In this document: positions 1 through 7,379 of the stretch, in pieces
How the letters are laid out: every line of letters starts with the position of its first letter
Position numbering within the stretch: the stretch's first letter is position 1
Assembly (NCBI GenBank): GCA_022360535.1
Contig: JAKSCP010000002.1
Location: 1 to 19,977, forward strand
DNA length: 19,977 nucleotides
Source of the DNA: Pseudomonadales bacterium
GTDB taxonomy: Bacteria > Pseudomonadota > Gammaproteobacteria > Pseudomonadales > Pseudohongiellaceae
Direction: 5' to 3'
Program-made: the position numbers and the translations under genes
The notes under the pieces: generated by a model
The model's input: the letters and a program-made list of their open reading frames with translations, nothing else
Database searches by the model: none
What the model was told of the DNA's origin: nothing

Positions 1-498
1 CGTTAGAAACGTGTCGCCATCGGCATCTTCTTGTCGCATGACGAGCCTGTAACTGTAGCGATCAGGTTGCACCGTGGTACTGATATCCAGGGCACCAACT
101 ATAAGACCTGTATCAACCGTATCCTCAGAAACGACCTGCCGGTAGTACACAATGTCTTGTTCCAACTGGGCAACCCGCTCTCGAAGTGTGCGTATGGTTG
201 TTTGCACTTCTTCATTGGCGCGCTGGTCCACCACGCTTGCGCGATCGAGAATGGCGATTTGGCGCCGCAGATCTGCGTTGTCTGTACGGACCGAATCGAG
301 CTCGGCCACTAACTCGGCACGATCTGCTTGAATAGATTCTTGAGAGAGTAATGTCTTGTAGTAGCCGTAGGCCCAGCCGCCCAAGGCGCTGGTTAGGACA
401 CCGGCCAAAACGGCTGCGGTAAAAAGGAGGCGCTGGCCAGGCCGATAGGGAACGACCACCATACGCTCTTGCTTACTGCCTTTTACAACATTTGGCAT
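1..498 (-). CDS. DUF6776-type membrane-anchored coiled-coil protein (3' end cut by window edge)
   Basis: An open frame of 166 codons runs from the ATG at 498 off the left edge, so the C-terminus is missing. The start is preceded by a good GGAGAG ribosome site about six bases upstream. The visible protein has a short basic cytoplasmic N-terminus (residues 1-22), one hydrophobic membrane segment (about 23-46, rich in Leu/Ala/Gly), then a long charged helical stretch (about 50-115) with heptad-like spacing that reads as a coiled coil, then the beginning of a beta-rich domain. This matches the DUF6776 family as I know it, which often sits beside argC in pseudomonads, upstream of a bactofilin and erpA. 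It lies 43 bases after argC on the same strand and is probably co-transcribed. Function is unknown; an envelope scaffold role is only a guess. The family assignment rests on architecture and context. Confidence 0.75.
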   Translation of the reverse strand, partial: MPNVVKGSKQERMVVVPYRPGQRLLFTAAVLAGVLTSALGGWAYGYYKTLLSQESIQADRAELVAELDSVRTDNADLRRQIAILDRASVVDQRANEEVQTTIRTLRERVAQLEQDIVYYRQVVSEDTVDTGLIVGALDISTTVQPDRYSYRLVMRQEDADGDTFLT

Positions 499-541
499 TC
501 AGAACTCTCCGACTCGATCTTGCCTGGCCCGCTTACTCCGA

Positions 542-1585
542 TCAGGGAAGCAGCGCTATCCCCTGCAGGCCCGCTAATTCGTCGATACCGAACATAATGT
601 TGAGATTCTGGACAGCCTGCCCGGAAGCGCCTTTCACCAGGTTATCTTCCGCTGCCAGGACCACCACTGTTTCGGTCTCACTCGAATAAGTGACTGATAT
701 AGCACACTTATTTGACCCTTTCACTGATCGTGTCGCCGGTGAGTCACCCTGCGGCAGCACGTCCACGAAGGGCTCATTAGCATACCGGGCTTCAAAAATT
801 GATTGCAATACCTCCGCCGTGACCGAAGTACCAGTTTTGACCGGTGCATAAAGAGTCGCCAGGATGCCCCGCACCATGGGAGTTAGATGGGGAACGAAGG
901 TCAGTTGTACTGGAGAATTTGCCGCCAGATTGAGGCCCTGGCTGATTTCCGGGTGGTGCCTGTGACCGGCCAGCCCGTAGGCTTTGATGGATTCCGTTGC
1001 TTCACACAACAAATAATCTTCCACGGCTTTACGGCCAGCGCCGCTCACGCCGGACTTGGCATCGGCAATGAGCCGATTAGTCTCCACCAAATCGTTTTCG
1101 AGCAATGGCAAGAAGCCAAGCTGCACAGCTGTAGGGTAGCAGCCAGGGACTGCGATTAATCTTGCTTCCTTTATTGCTTCCCGATTCACTTCGGGTAGCC
1201 CATAAACGGCTTCATTAATCAGTTCTGGACTAGCATGGTCAGTCTTGTACCAACTCTCCCAGAGCGCTCGGTCTTTTATGCGGAAGTCGGCTGAAAGATC
1301 GATTACCCGCACCCCAGCATCAATGAGTCTGGCAACGCTGTGCATAGCTACGCCATGGGGTGTTGCGTAAAACACCGCATCGCAGGACTGCAAAGCAGGG
1401 TCATCTGGACCACTGAAGCAAAGGTCCAGGTGACCGCGCAGATTGGGGAAACGCTCTGAGACAGCCCGGCCTTGCAACTCCCGAGACGTGATCACCGCAA
1501 CCTCCACGTCATCACGAGGCGACAGCAGCCGCAACAGCTCTACGCCTGTATAACCGGTGGCTCCAACAATCCCTACTTTAATCAC
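542..1585 (-). CDS. argC: N-acetyl-gamma-glutamyl-phosphate reductase (GTG start)
   Basis: Catalyses NADPH-dependent reduction of N-acetylglutamyl phosphate to the semialdehyde, the third step of arginine biosynthesis, in the cytosol. From the GTG at 1585 the protein is 347 residues, close to the usual length of about 345. It begins with the Rossmann NADP loop GATGYTG (residues 8-14). The catalytic cysteine is C149 in the motif AVPGCYPT, and the conserved DLSADFR stretch is at 96-102. An in-frame ATG at 1654 would add 23 unrelated residues. The GTG is preferred because AGGAG lies six bases before it, the conserved IKVGIVGATG start follows at once, and a possible promoter (-10 at 1646-1651) would leave the ATG outside the transcript. 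It is divergent from hemJ and followed by the DUF6776 gene. Confidence 0.95.
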   Translation of the reverse strand: MIKVGIVGATGYTGVELLRLLSPRDDVEVAVITSRELQGRAVSERFPNLRGHLDLCFSGPDDPALQSCDAVFYATPHGVAMHSVARLIDAGVRVIDLSADFRIKDRALWESWYKTDHASPELINEAVYGLPEVNREAIKEARLIAVPGCYPTAVQLGFLPLLENDLVETNRLIADAKSGVSGAGRKAVEDYLLCEATESIKAYGLAGHRHHPEISQGLNLAANSPVQLTFVPHLTPMVRGILATLYAPVKTGTSVTAEVLQSIFEARYANEPFVDVLPQGDSPATRSVKGSNKCAISVTYSSETETVVVLAAEDNLVKGASGQAVQNLNIMFGIDELAGLQGIALLP

Positions 1586-1645
1586 CTGAAACTCCTGACC
1601 ACTGCCCTTTTGAGTATTTGTGTCAGAGCAGTGAATGGGAGATGA

Positions 1646-1651
1646 ATCATA
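1646..1651 (-). promoter_or_regulatory. possible argC -10 element
   Basis: On the minus strand the hexamer TATGAT reads as a fair -10, with a weak TTGCAT -35 sixteen bases upstream. Transcription would begin near 1640 and give a leader of about 55 bases before the GTG start of argC. No convincing ArgR operator pair was recognised, although two TGAAT half-site-like words lie at 1632-1648. This is a weak call by eye. Confidence 0.3.
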
Positions 1652-1714
1652 CACAGCACTTTTAAGAATGCAATGGATTATGTGTTTTTCAGCAATAAAA
1701 TCAGCGGCTTAACC

Positions 1715-1728
1715 ATCTCTTAAGAGAT
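1715..1728. repeat. perfect 14-bp palindrome between argC and hemJ
   Basis: ATCTCTTAAGAGAT is its own reverse complement over all 14 bases. It lies in the divergent argC/hemJ intergenic region, ending about nine bases upstream of the proposed hemJ -35 element. The uninterrupted symmetry and position suit a binding site for a dimeric regulator. I do not recognise the regulator, and a chance palindrome cannot be excluded from a single copy. Confidence 0.55.
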
Positions 1729-1737
1729 CTGGAACAC

Positions 1738-1765
1738 TTCCCAGCAGCCTCCCATTGGCTATAAT
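1738..1765 (+). promoter_or_regulatory. sigma-70-type promoter for hemJ
   Basis: A perfect TATAAT -10 is at 1760-1765, with TTCCCA (four of six matches to TTGACA) sixteen bases upstream at 1738-1743. Transcription would start near 1772, about 40 bases before the hemJ ATG at 1813. The -10 is strong and the -35 modest. Confidence 0.6.
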
Positions 1766-1812
1766 GACGTTCCTTTTTAGCGCAGTCTTTTTTAGTCATT
1801 CCGCACTCCACC

Positions 1813-2238
1813 ATGCTTTGGGTTAAGGCTTTTCACATTATCGCTGTCGTCTGTTGGTTCAGCGGCATCTTTTATCTGCCCCGGCTGTTCGTCTACCACG
1901 CCATGGCGGAGGACCAGATCAGCAAAGATCGTTTCGTAATCATGGAACGCAAGCTGTTTTGGGGCATCACAACACCTTCTGCGATTGCCACAGTGGTGCT
2001 AGGTGGCTGGTTGCTGATTGCCAATTGGGCCTACTTCATGGCCTGGTGGTGGATGCATGTCAAACTCGCGCTGGTTGCGCTGGTAATCGTTTATCACTTT
2101 TATTGTTGGTGGCACATGCAAAAGCTGCGGGATGGCAAGAACTTACGCAGCCACGTCTTCTTCCGTGTGTTTAACGAGTTGCCTGTTTTTCTGCTGATCG
2201 GCATTGTGTTGCTAATCGTAGTAAAACCAATCTTGTGA
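1813..2238 (+). CDS. hemJ: protoporphyrinogen IX oxidase, HemJ family
   Basis: HemJ oxidises protoporphyrinogen IX to protoporphyrin IX in the inner membrane, the penultimate step of heme synthesis. It serves as the oxygen-independent alternative in bacteria lacking HemG or HemY. The 141-residue length is typical of the family. Four hydrophobic segments are visible, and family-typical motifs can be read: an early FHI histidine (H8), the LPRLFVYH block in the first helix-loop, WMHVKL in the third helix, and RVFNE before the last helix. The start has no obvious Shine-Dalgarno sequence, but the ATG fits the conserved N-terminus and the proposed promoter upstream. It is 56 bases before thiD on the same strand. 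It belongs functionally with hemL, two genes further on. Confidence 0.9.
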   Translation: MLWVKAFHIIAVVCWFSGIFYLPRLFVYHAMAEDQISKDRFVIMERKLFWGITTPSAIATVVLGGWLLIANWAYFMAWWWMHVKLALVALVIVYHFYCWWHMQKLRDGKNLRSHVFFRVFNELPVFLLIGIVLLIVVKPIL

Positions 2239-2294
2239 GCTGAGCAGACAATCCAGGCTCCATGAATTTTTAGCGAACTTTTACCGAACTCTTA

Positions 2295-3089
2295 ATGAAT
2301 TCTTCCAAACCAACCGTGATGTGCTTTTCCGGGCTGGACTCAACCGGTGGCGCGGGCATCCAGGCTGATATCGAAACGCTGTTCAGCATCGGTTGTCATT
2401 GTGCACCAGTAGTCACTGCACTCACGGTACAAAATACGCAAAACGCGATCAGCTTTTCTGCCACCGATGCGACAACGCTTATTCAGCAATCACGCGCCGT
2501 CCTGGAAGACATGCCTATTCTCTGTTTCAAGATAGGTTTATTGGGAAGCGTTGAATCAGTAGAAGTCATCCACACCTTGCTTAAGGACTATTCGTCAATA
2601 CCGGTGGTTCTGGATCCTATTTTTGTGGCAGGGGGAGGCTTTGAATTTGGCGGCAACGATTTGGAAGACGCGATCAAGAACCTGTTGCTACCTCTCACCA
2701 CGATACTGACCCCCAATACCGAAGAAATAAAGAAGCTGGCGCCAACGTCAGACAATCTCGATGCCTGCGCCAACGAGCTACTCGAATTGGGCTGTCAAAA
2801 TATTCTGCTAACAGGTACTCACGCACAAACACCAGGTGTGGTGAACCGTTTCTACTCTATGCATCAGGAAGCCATCTTATTTAACTGGCCTCGCCTCGAA
2901 GACAACTATCATGGTTCCGGTTGCACACTGGCGGCAGCGATTGCCGGCTACCTCGCCCACAAAGTTGATATTCGGGAAGCTGTACAGAATGCACAGCGTT
3001 TTACCTGGGAATCCTTAAGTCATGGTTATCGAATTGGTTTTGGACAACACGTCCCAAACCGCAGCTACTGGAACAAACAGAAACTGTAA
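2295..3089 (+). CDS. thiD: hydroxymethylpyrimidine (phosphate) kinase
   Basis: ThiD phosphorylates hydroxymethylpyrimidine and its monophosphate to the pyrophosphate that ThiE couples to the thiazole in thiamine phosphate synthesis. The 264-residue protein has the ribokinase-like fold of the family. Visible features are the substrate-binding GGAGIQAD motif (18-25), a VLDPIFVAGGG stretch (105-115; ThiD usually reads closer to VLDPVMVA), the TPNTEE motif (139-144), and the C-terminal anion-hole HGSGC (206-210), whose glycines and cysteine bind the phosphoryl group. The start region reads FSGLDSTGGAGIQAD rather than the common AGSDPSGGAGIQAD. This is a divergent but recognisable N-terminus. thiE follows after five bases, so the two are translationally close. 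No TPP riboswitch is visible in the 56-base upstream gap. Confidence 0.92.
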   Translation: MNSSKPTVMCFSGLDSTGGAGIQADIETLFSIGCHCAPVVTALTVQNTQNAISFSATDATTLIQQSRAVLEDMPILCFKIGLLGSVESVEVIHTLLKDYSSIPVVLDPIFVAGGGFEFGGNDLEDAIKNLLLPLTTILTPNTEEIKKLAPTSDNLDACANELLELGCQNILLTGTHAQTPGVVNRFYSMHQEAILFNWPRLEDNYHGSGCTLAAAIAGYLAHKVDIREAVQNAQRFTWESLSHGYRIGFGQHVPNRSYWNKQKL

Positions 3090-3094
3090 CGACC

Positions 3095-3733
3095 ATGATA
3101 ATTGAAAGAAGCAGTTGCCAATGGCGGGGTATCTACGCCATCACAGATGATGTGCCGCTCCCTCTGCAAGCATTACTGGACCAGGCACAGGCCGCCCTAG
3201 ATGGTGGCGTGACCCTGTTTCAGTTTCGCAGTAAATCACTGACCGCTCAGGAAAGAGAAGATAGAGCCACTGCATTACTGGAACGCTGCCGCGATGCCGA
3301 GATACCTCTGCTAATCAATGATGATGTTGAGCTCTGCGCAAAAATCCAGGCGGCAGGTGTACATCTCGGTAAATCAGATACAAGTCTTACTCAGGCACGA
3401 GAGTTACTCGGCTCGCAAGCCATCATCGGAATCACTTGCCATGACTCGATTTCACGAGCCAGGAAGGCAGAATCTGAAGGTGCTGACTATGTCGCATTCG
3501 GCCGATTCTTCCCTTCTCAGACCAAACCCGACGCCTCGCCTGCGCCGGTTGAGTTACTCAAAGAAGCGAAATCCGCATTAAGCACACCGATAGTTGCTAT
3601 CGGCGGCATCAATGCCGAAAATGGCGCCTCTCTTATAAACGCGGGAGCCGACATGCTGGCTGTTATTCACGGACTCTTCGGCACTGGCAACGTCTACGAG
3701 AATGCCAGGGCACTCTCAGAGCTATTCCAGTAG
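3095..3733 (+). CDS. thiE: thiamine-phosphate synthase
   Basis: ThiE joins HMP pyrophosphate and the thiazole phosphate carboxylate to make thiamine monophosphate. The 212-residue length is typical of the TIM-barrel family. In order one sees GIYAITD at the first strand, QFRSK (pyrophosphate-binding QxRxK), LLINDD (magnesium-binding aspartates), GVHLGKSD, GITCH, then FGRFFPSQTKP, the equivalent of the family xGPxFxTxTK loop. This is followed by AIGGI near the C-terminus. It starts five bases after the thiD stop, consistent with an operon. The start has no clear Shine-Dalgarno sequence, which may mean coupling to thiD translation. hemL follows after 49 bases. Confidence 0.95.
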   Translation: MIIERSSCQWRGIYAITDDVPLPLQALLDQAQAALDGGVTLFQFRSKSLTAQEREDRATALLERCRDAEIPLLINDDVELCAKIQAAGVHLGKSDTSLTQARELLGSQAIIGITCHDSISRARKAESEGADYVAFGRFFPSQTKPDASPAPVELLKEAKSALSTPIVAIGGINAENGASLINAGADMLAVIHGLFGTGNVYENARALSELFQ

Positions 3734-3782
3734 CCCCAATGACTGAGAGATTGTGAGAGTTTAAAGACACTAAAGGAACACT

Positions 3783-5081
3783 ATGCCAAACAACCGAGAT
3801 CAATCGAAAAAACTGTACGACCTGGCGCTTCAGTATATTCCAGGCGGAGTTAATTCTCCGGTACGGGCCTTCAAAGGAGTTGGTGGGAATCCCTTGTTCT
3901 TTCAAGCCGGCGAAGGCGCATTCCTAATTGACAGTGATGGCAATCGTTATGTTGACTATGTCGGGGCATGGGGACCGCTCATCCTGGGTCATTGTCATGA
4001 AAAAGTCATAGCAGCACTTTCCAAACAACTCGAACGTGGTCTGGGTTATGGCGCTTCTACAGAAGCGGAAGTAGAAATTGCGAAACGCATTTGTGAGTTA
4101 GTGCCCTCGGTTGAAAAGGTGCGCCTGGTGACTTCCGGTACCGAAGCAACCATGAGTGCCATTCGGCTCGCCCGCGGTTATACCGGTCGAGATTTAGTGG
4201 TCAAGTTTGAAGGTTGTTATCACGGACATGTTGATGGCTTATTAGTGAAGGCCGGATCCGGCGCTCTCACTTTGGGTGAGCCTGATTCGCTGGGTGTACC
4301 CAAAGCCTATACAGACCTCACCCATGTATTGAGTTTTAACGACAGTGCCGCAGTGCAAGAATTTTTCACGCAGCATGGAGACGATGTCGCTTGCGTTATC
4401 GTTGAACCCATCGCCGGCAATATGAATTGCGTGCCTCCGGAAGCGGAGTTTTTACAGACACTGCGTCAAGTCTGCACTGACAACGGCAGTGTACTGATCT
4501 TCGATGAAGTGATGACAGGTTTTCGGGTGGCATTGGGCGGTGCACAAAGTGTCTATGGTGTAACACCAGATTTGACCACGCTGGGTAAAGTGATTGGCGG
4601 TGGTCTTCCGGTGGGTGCTTTCGGGGGCAAACGGGAAATCATGGACTGCATCGCACCTTCTGGTGCTGTGTATCAGGCTGGCACGCTGTCCGGCAGCCCA
4701 TTGGCAGTAGCTGCGGGTCTTGCCATGCTGGAAGCTATTTCTGAACCTGGTTTTTATGACGACTTAAGTGCTCGCACTACTCGACTGCTGGACGGGCTAA
4801 ATGAAAGAGCGGCTGCAGCTGGGGTTCCTTTTACAACCAATCAGGTGGGTGGCATGTTTGGCTGCTTCTTCAGTAACGAAGAACACATCAGTCGCTTCGA
4901 TCAGGTCATGCAGTGCAACATGAATCACTTCCAAACTTATTTTCATCAGATGCTGAACAACGGCGTCTACCTGGCACCTTCAGCTTATGAAGCAGGGTTT
5001 GTTTCCAGCGCCCACGGTGAAACGGAAATTCAACTCACGCTCGATGCAGCCGAGAAAGCTTTTAGCACACTCAGCTCATAA
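3783..5081 (+). CDS. hemL: glutamate-1-semialdehyde 2,1-aminomutase
   Basis: HemL is the PLP enzyme that converts glutamate-1-semialdehyde to 5-aminolevulinate, the first committed tetrapyrrole precursor in the C5 pathway. The 432-residue protein is full length. It has the N-terminal PGGVNSPVRAF block (20-30), TSGTEATMSA for PLP phosphate contact (118-127), FDEVMTGFR with the pyridine-binding D241, and the PLP lysine K269 in LGKVIGGGLP. The start is well supported by AAGGA about six bases upstream. Together with hemJ it gives this segment two steps of heme synthesis, interleaved with thiamine genes. The PfkB-type kinase follows after 40 bases. Confidence 0.97.
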   Translation: MPNNRDQSKKLYDLALQYIPGGVNSPVRAFKGVGGNPLFFQAGEGAFLIDSDGNRYVDYVGAWGPLILGHCHEKVIAALSKQLERGLGYGASTEAEVEIAKRICELVPSVEKVRLVTSGTEATMSAIRLARGYTGRDLVVKFEGCYHGHVDGLLVKAGSGALTLGEPDSLGVPKAYTDLTHVLSFNDSAAVQEFFTQHGDDVACVIVEPIAGNMNCVPPEAEFLQTLRQVCTDNGSVLIFDEVMTGFRVALGGAQSVYGVTPDLTTLGKVIGGGLPVGAFGGKREIMDCIAPSGAVYQAGTLSGSPLAVAAGLAMLEAISEPGFYDDLSARTTRLLDGLNERAAAAGVPFTTNQVGGMFGCFFSNEEHISRFDQVMQCNMNHFQTYFHQMLNNGVYLAPSAYEAGFVSSAHGETEIQLTLDAAEKAFSTLSS

Positions 5082-5089
5082 CAATTCAG

Positions 5090-5111
5090 GGACTATCGTT
5101 AAGGACTATCG
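5090..5111 (+). repeat. 9-bp direct repeat in the hemL-kinase gap
   Basis: GGACTATCG occurs at 5090-5098 and again at 5103-5111, with a 13-base period, in the 40-base gap between hemL and the following kinase. It may be a small duplication. No function is evident. Confidence 0.6.
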
Positions 5112-5121
5112 GAATTCAGAA

Positions 5122-6114
5122 ATGGCAAGATTTGATGTGTACGGCATAGGCAATGCCCTGGTCGATAAAGAATTCGAAGTAGAAGATTCTTTCCTCGAAG
5201 AAATAGGACTGCAAAAAGGAATCACTACACTAGGTGATCGTGAAGAGCATAATGCGATCCTGGACAAGTTGATTGAGCGCTATGGAATAAAAACCCGCGC
5301 TGGTGGAGGCTCTGCTGCGAACACTTTGTATGCAATTAGTCAGTTCGGCGGCAAGGCTTTCTACTCATGCCGATTAGCAAACGATGAGGCCGGTGATTAT
5401 TTCATTGACCAGCTTGGCCACCACAATATTCAAACCAACCGGAATAGTCAGAGAGTCGACGGAGTAAGCGGAAGTTGCATCGTCATGGTTACTTCCGATG
5501 CGGAGAGAACCATGCACACGTCACTCGGTGTGTCCGATGACATTTCAATCAGTGAAATGGATTTCGAAGCAGCTGCTGAATCGAAAATAATGTATCTGGA
5601 AGGCTACCTGGCAACATCTCCCACCGCCAAGGCCGCGATCCTGGAGATGAAAGAGTTTGCAAAGCAAAATGGCATAACCACCGCAATGACATTTTCAGAC
5701 CCATCCATGCTTGAGTACTTCCTGACCGAAGTCAATGAAGTCCTGGGCGATGGGGTGGACCTTCTGTTCTGCAATTTGCGCGAAGCAAAGCTTTGGTCTG
5801 GAAAAGACACCCGAGAAGAAGCTTTTGAAGCGCTGAAAACCAAAGCCAAGCAATTCGCGTTAACCCTTGGCGACAAAGGTTCTCTGCTGTACGACGGTGA
5901 AAAGACCATTGAGATTGCGCCGCGCCGGGTTCCTGTAGTTGATACAAATGGAGCGGGCGATATGTATTCCGGGGCATTTCTTTACGGCATCACCAATGGC
6001 ATGGACTTTGCCGATGCCGGAACCCTGGCCAGCATCGCGTCAGCGACGGTGGTGTCGCAGTACGGACCCAGATTGGATCCGAAGGTGCATCAAAAGCTGC
6101 TAACGATGTCTTAA
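5122..6114 (+). CDS. PfkB-family sugar/nucleoside kinase, adenosine-kinase-like
   Basis: This 330-residue ribokinase-fold enzyme transfers phosphate from ATP to a sugar or nucleoside. The N-terminal DVYGIGNALVD and the overall length match gammaproteobacterial proteins usually annotated as adenosine kinase, but substrate cannot be read from the sequence. PfkB signature 1 is seen as GGGSAANTL (61-69). Signature 2 is DTNGAGD (274-280), with the catalytic base D280 and the glycine-rich anion hole. The frame stays open upstream to an ATG at 4987 inside hemL. The ATG at 5122 is chosen because the family N-terminus begins exactly there and the upstream residues are only a shadow of hemL. The ribosome site is weak (GGA eight bases before the ATG). 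Its stop is seven bases from the convergent dnaJ stop, with no visible terminator between them. Confidence 0.85.
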   Translation: MARFDVYGIGNALVDKEFEVEDSFLEEIGLQKGITTLGDREEHNAILDKLIERYGIKTRAGGGSAANTLYAISQFGGKAFYSCRLANDEAGDYFIDQLGHHNIQTNRNSQRVDGVSGSCIVMVTSDAERTMHTSLGVSDDISISEMDFEAAAESKIMYLEGYLATSPTAKAAILEMKEFAKQNGITTAMTFSDPSMLEYFLTEVNEVLGDGVDLLFCNLREAKLWSGKDTREEAFEALKTKAKQFALTLGDKGSLLYDGEKTIEIAPRRVPVVDTNGAGDMYSGAFLYGITNGMDFADAGTLASIASATVVSQYGPRLDPKVHQKLLTMS

Positions 6115-6121
6115 GGGCGGT

Positions 6122-7240
6122 TTAAGCGCGCAAGTCATCAACGAAGCGCTTTACACCGTCGAACCACGAAGTCTTGCGTGGGGATTGACGGCTTCCCTGC
6201 TCTTTCTGGATGGTCTGAAACTCTTCAAGAATCTCTTTCTGACGTGCCGTCAAGTTAACTGGCGTTTCCAAGACGACTCGGCACAGCAAGTCGCCGGCGC
6301 TACCTCCGCGAATTGGTGTTACACCTTTGCCTCGAAGTCTGAACAGCTTGTCTGTTTGCGTTTCCGGTGGAATCTTCAGTTTCACTTTGCCATCGAGAGT
6401 GGGCACTTCCAATTCTCCACCCAGCGCTGCATCAACGAACCCTATTGGAATCTCACAGTGTAAGTGCCTGCCGTCCCGCTCGAATATTTCGTGGGGCTTA
6501 ACATGCATCTCTACATAGAGATCACCAGGTGGTCCACCATGAACCCCCGCCTGACCTTCGCCTGTGAGTCGAATACGATCGCCGTTATCCACACCTGCAG
6601 GAACTTTCACAGATAGCGTCTTGGTTTCTTCCACATGGCCGCGTCCATGGCAGACGTGACAAGGGTCTTTGATCTGCTTGCCTGCACCCTGGCAGCGAGG
6701 ACAGGTCTGCTGAACGGAAAAGAAGCCCTGTTGCATACGCACCTGGCCGTGGCCGCCACACGTGGTGCAATCAATGGGCTGAGTGCCGGGTTTAGCGCCA
6801 CTACCTTCGCAGTTTGTGCAAGTCACAGTAGTAGGCACACGAATCTGTACCGTCTTCCCTTGCACAGCATCTTCTAAAGTCAGCTCAAGGTTGTAGCGTA
6901 GATCGGCACCTTTACGAACATGACTGCGACCGCCGCCCCGTCCACCGCCAAAAATATCACCGAAGATGTCGCCGAAGATGTCACTGAAGTCGGCAGAACC
7001 ACCATGAGTCTGACCTTCTACACCAGCATGCCCGAACTGGTCGTAGCGAGCCCGCTTCTCTTTATCGGACAACACTTCGAAGGCTTCGTTGGCTTCCTTG
7101 AATTTTTCTTCCGCCTCTTTGTTGTCGGGATTGCGATCCGGATGGTTTTTCATGGCCACGCGACGATAGGCCTTCTTGATAGTGGCCTCTTCCGCGTCTC
7201 TTTCGACGCCGAGAACTTCGTAGTAATCGCGCTTGGACAT
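6122..7240 (-). CDS. dnaJ: Hsp40 co-chaperone DnaJ
   Basis: DnaJ delivers unfolded clients to DnaK and stimulates its ATPase. The 372-residue protein is a complete type-I Hsp40. It has a J domain with the HPD triad at 33-35, a Gly/Phe-rich linker containing three successive DIFG units, four zinc-binding CxxCxGxG repeats (CTNCEGSG, CTTCGGHG, CPRCQGAG, CHVCHGRG), then the C-terminal beta-sandwich client-binding domains. It is transcribed after dnaK, but a hairpin terminator at 7294-7328 separates them, and no clear promoter of its own was found in the 53 bases between terminator and start. The start lacks a strong Shine-Dalgarno sequence. It converges with the PfkB kinase gene. Confidence 0.98.
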   Translation of the reverse strand: MSKRDYYEVLGVERDAEEATIKKAYRRVAMKNHPDRNPDNKEAEEKFKEANEAFEVLSDKEKRARYDQFGHAGVEGQTHGGSADFSDIFGDIFGDIFGGGRGGGRSHVRKGADLRYNLELTLEDAVQGKTVQIRVPTTVTCTNCEGSGAKPGTQPIDCTTCGGHGQVRMQQGFFSVQQTCPRCQGAGKQIKDPCHVCHGRGHVEETKTLSVKVPAGVDNGDRIRLTGEGQAGVHGGPPGDLYVEMHVKPHEIFERDGRHLHCEIPIGFVDAALGGELEVPTLDGKVKLKIPPETQTDKLFRLRGKGVTPIRGGSAGDLLCRVVLETPVNLTARQKEILEEFQTIQKEQGSRQSPRKTSWFDGVKRFVDDLRA

Positions 7241-7293
7241 GTTGTCTGTTTTAGTACCTAATGGTATCCGTTGTAATTTCCGTTCTTACACAG

Positions 7294-7328
7294 AAAAAAA
7301 CTAAGTCAACGAAGTGACCTAGTTTTTT
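7294..7328 (-). terminator. intrinsic terminator/attenuator between dnaK and dnaJ
   Basis: On the minus strand the RNA reads six As, the stem CUAGGUCA, loop CUUCGU, stem UGACUUAG and then seven Us. All eight stem pairs form if one G-U wobble is allowed. On the plus strand the same position is an A-C mismatch, so the hairpin is better formed in the dnaK-to-dnaJ direction. It lies about 50 bases after the dnaK stop and before dnaJ. This fits partial termination, giving more DnaK than DnaJ, or a stability element at the dnaK 3' end. Confidence 0.8.
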
Positions 7329-7379
7329 CGCTACCTGCTATCTGCAAAGAATCCAGCCAGATTCACTGGCTGAATCGCT

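Noticed and set aside
3743..3749. CTGAGAG word upstream of hemL resembling part of a TPP riboswitch
   Set aside because: None of the other conserved thi-box segments follow, and the gene downstream is hemL rather than a thiamine gene.
4987..5121. 45-codon upstream extension of the PfkB-type kinase overlapping hemL
   Set aside because: The extra residues are an out-of-frame shadow of the hemL C-terminus, and the family N-terminus begins exactly at 5122.
6900..7020. Repeated DIFG units in DnaJ as an unusual expansion
   Set aside because: Repeated DIFG-type units are normal in the Gly/Phe linker of bacterial DnaJ.
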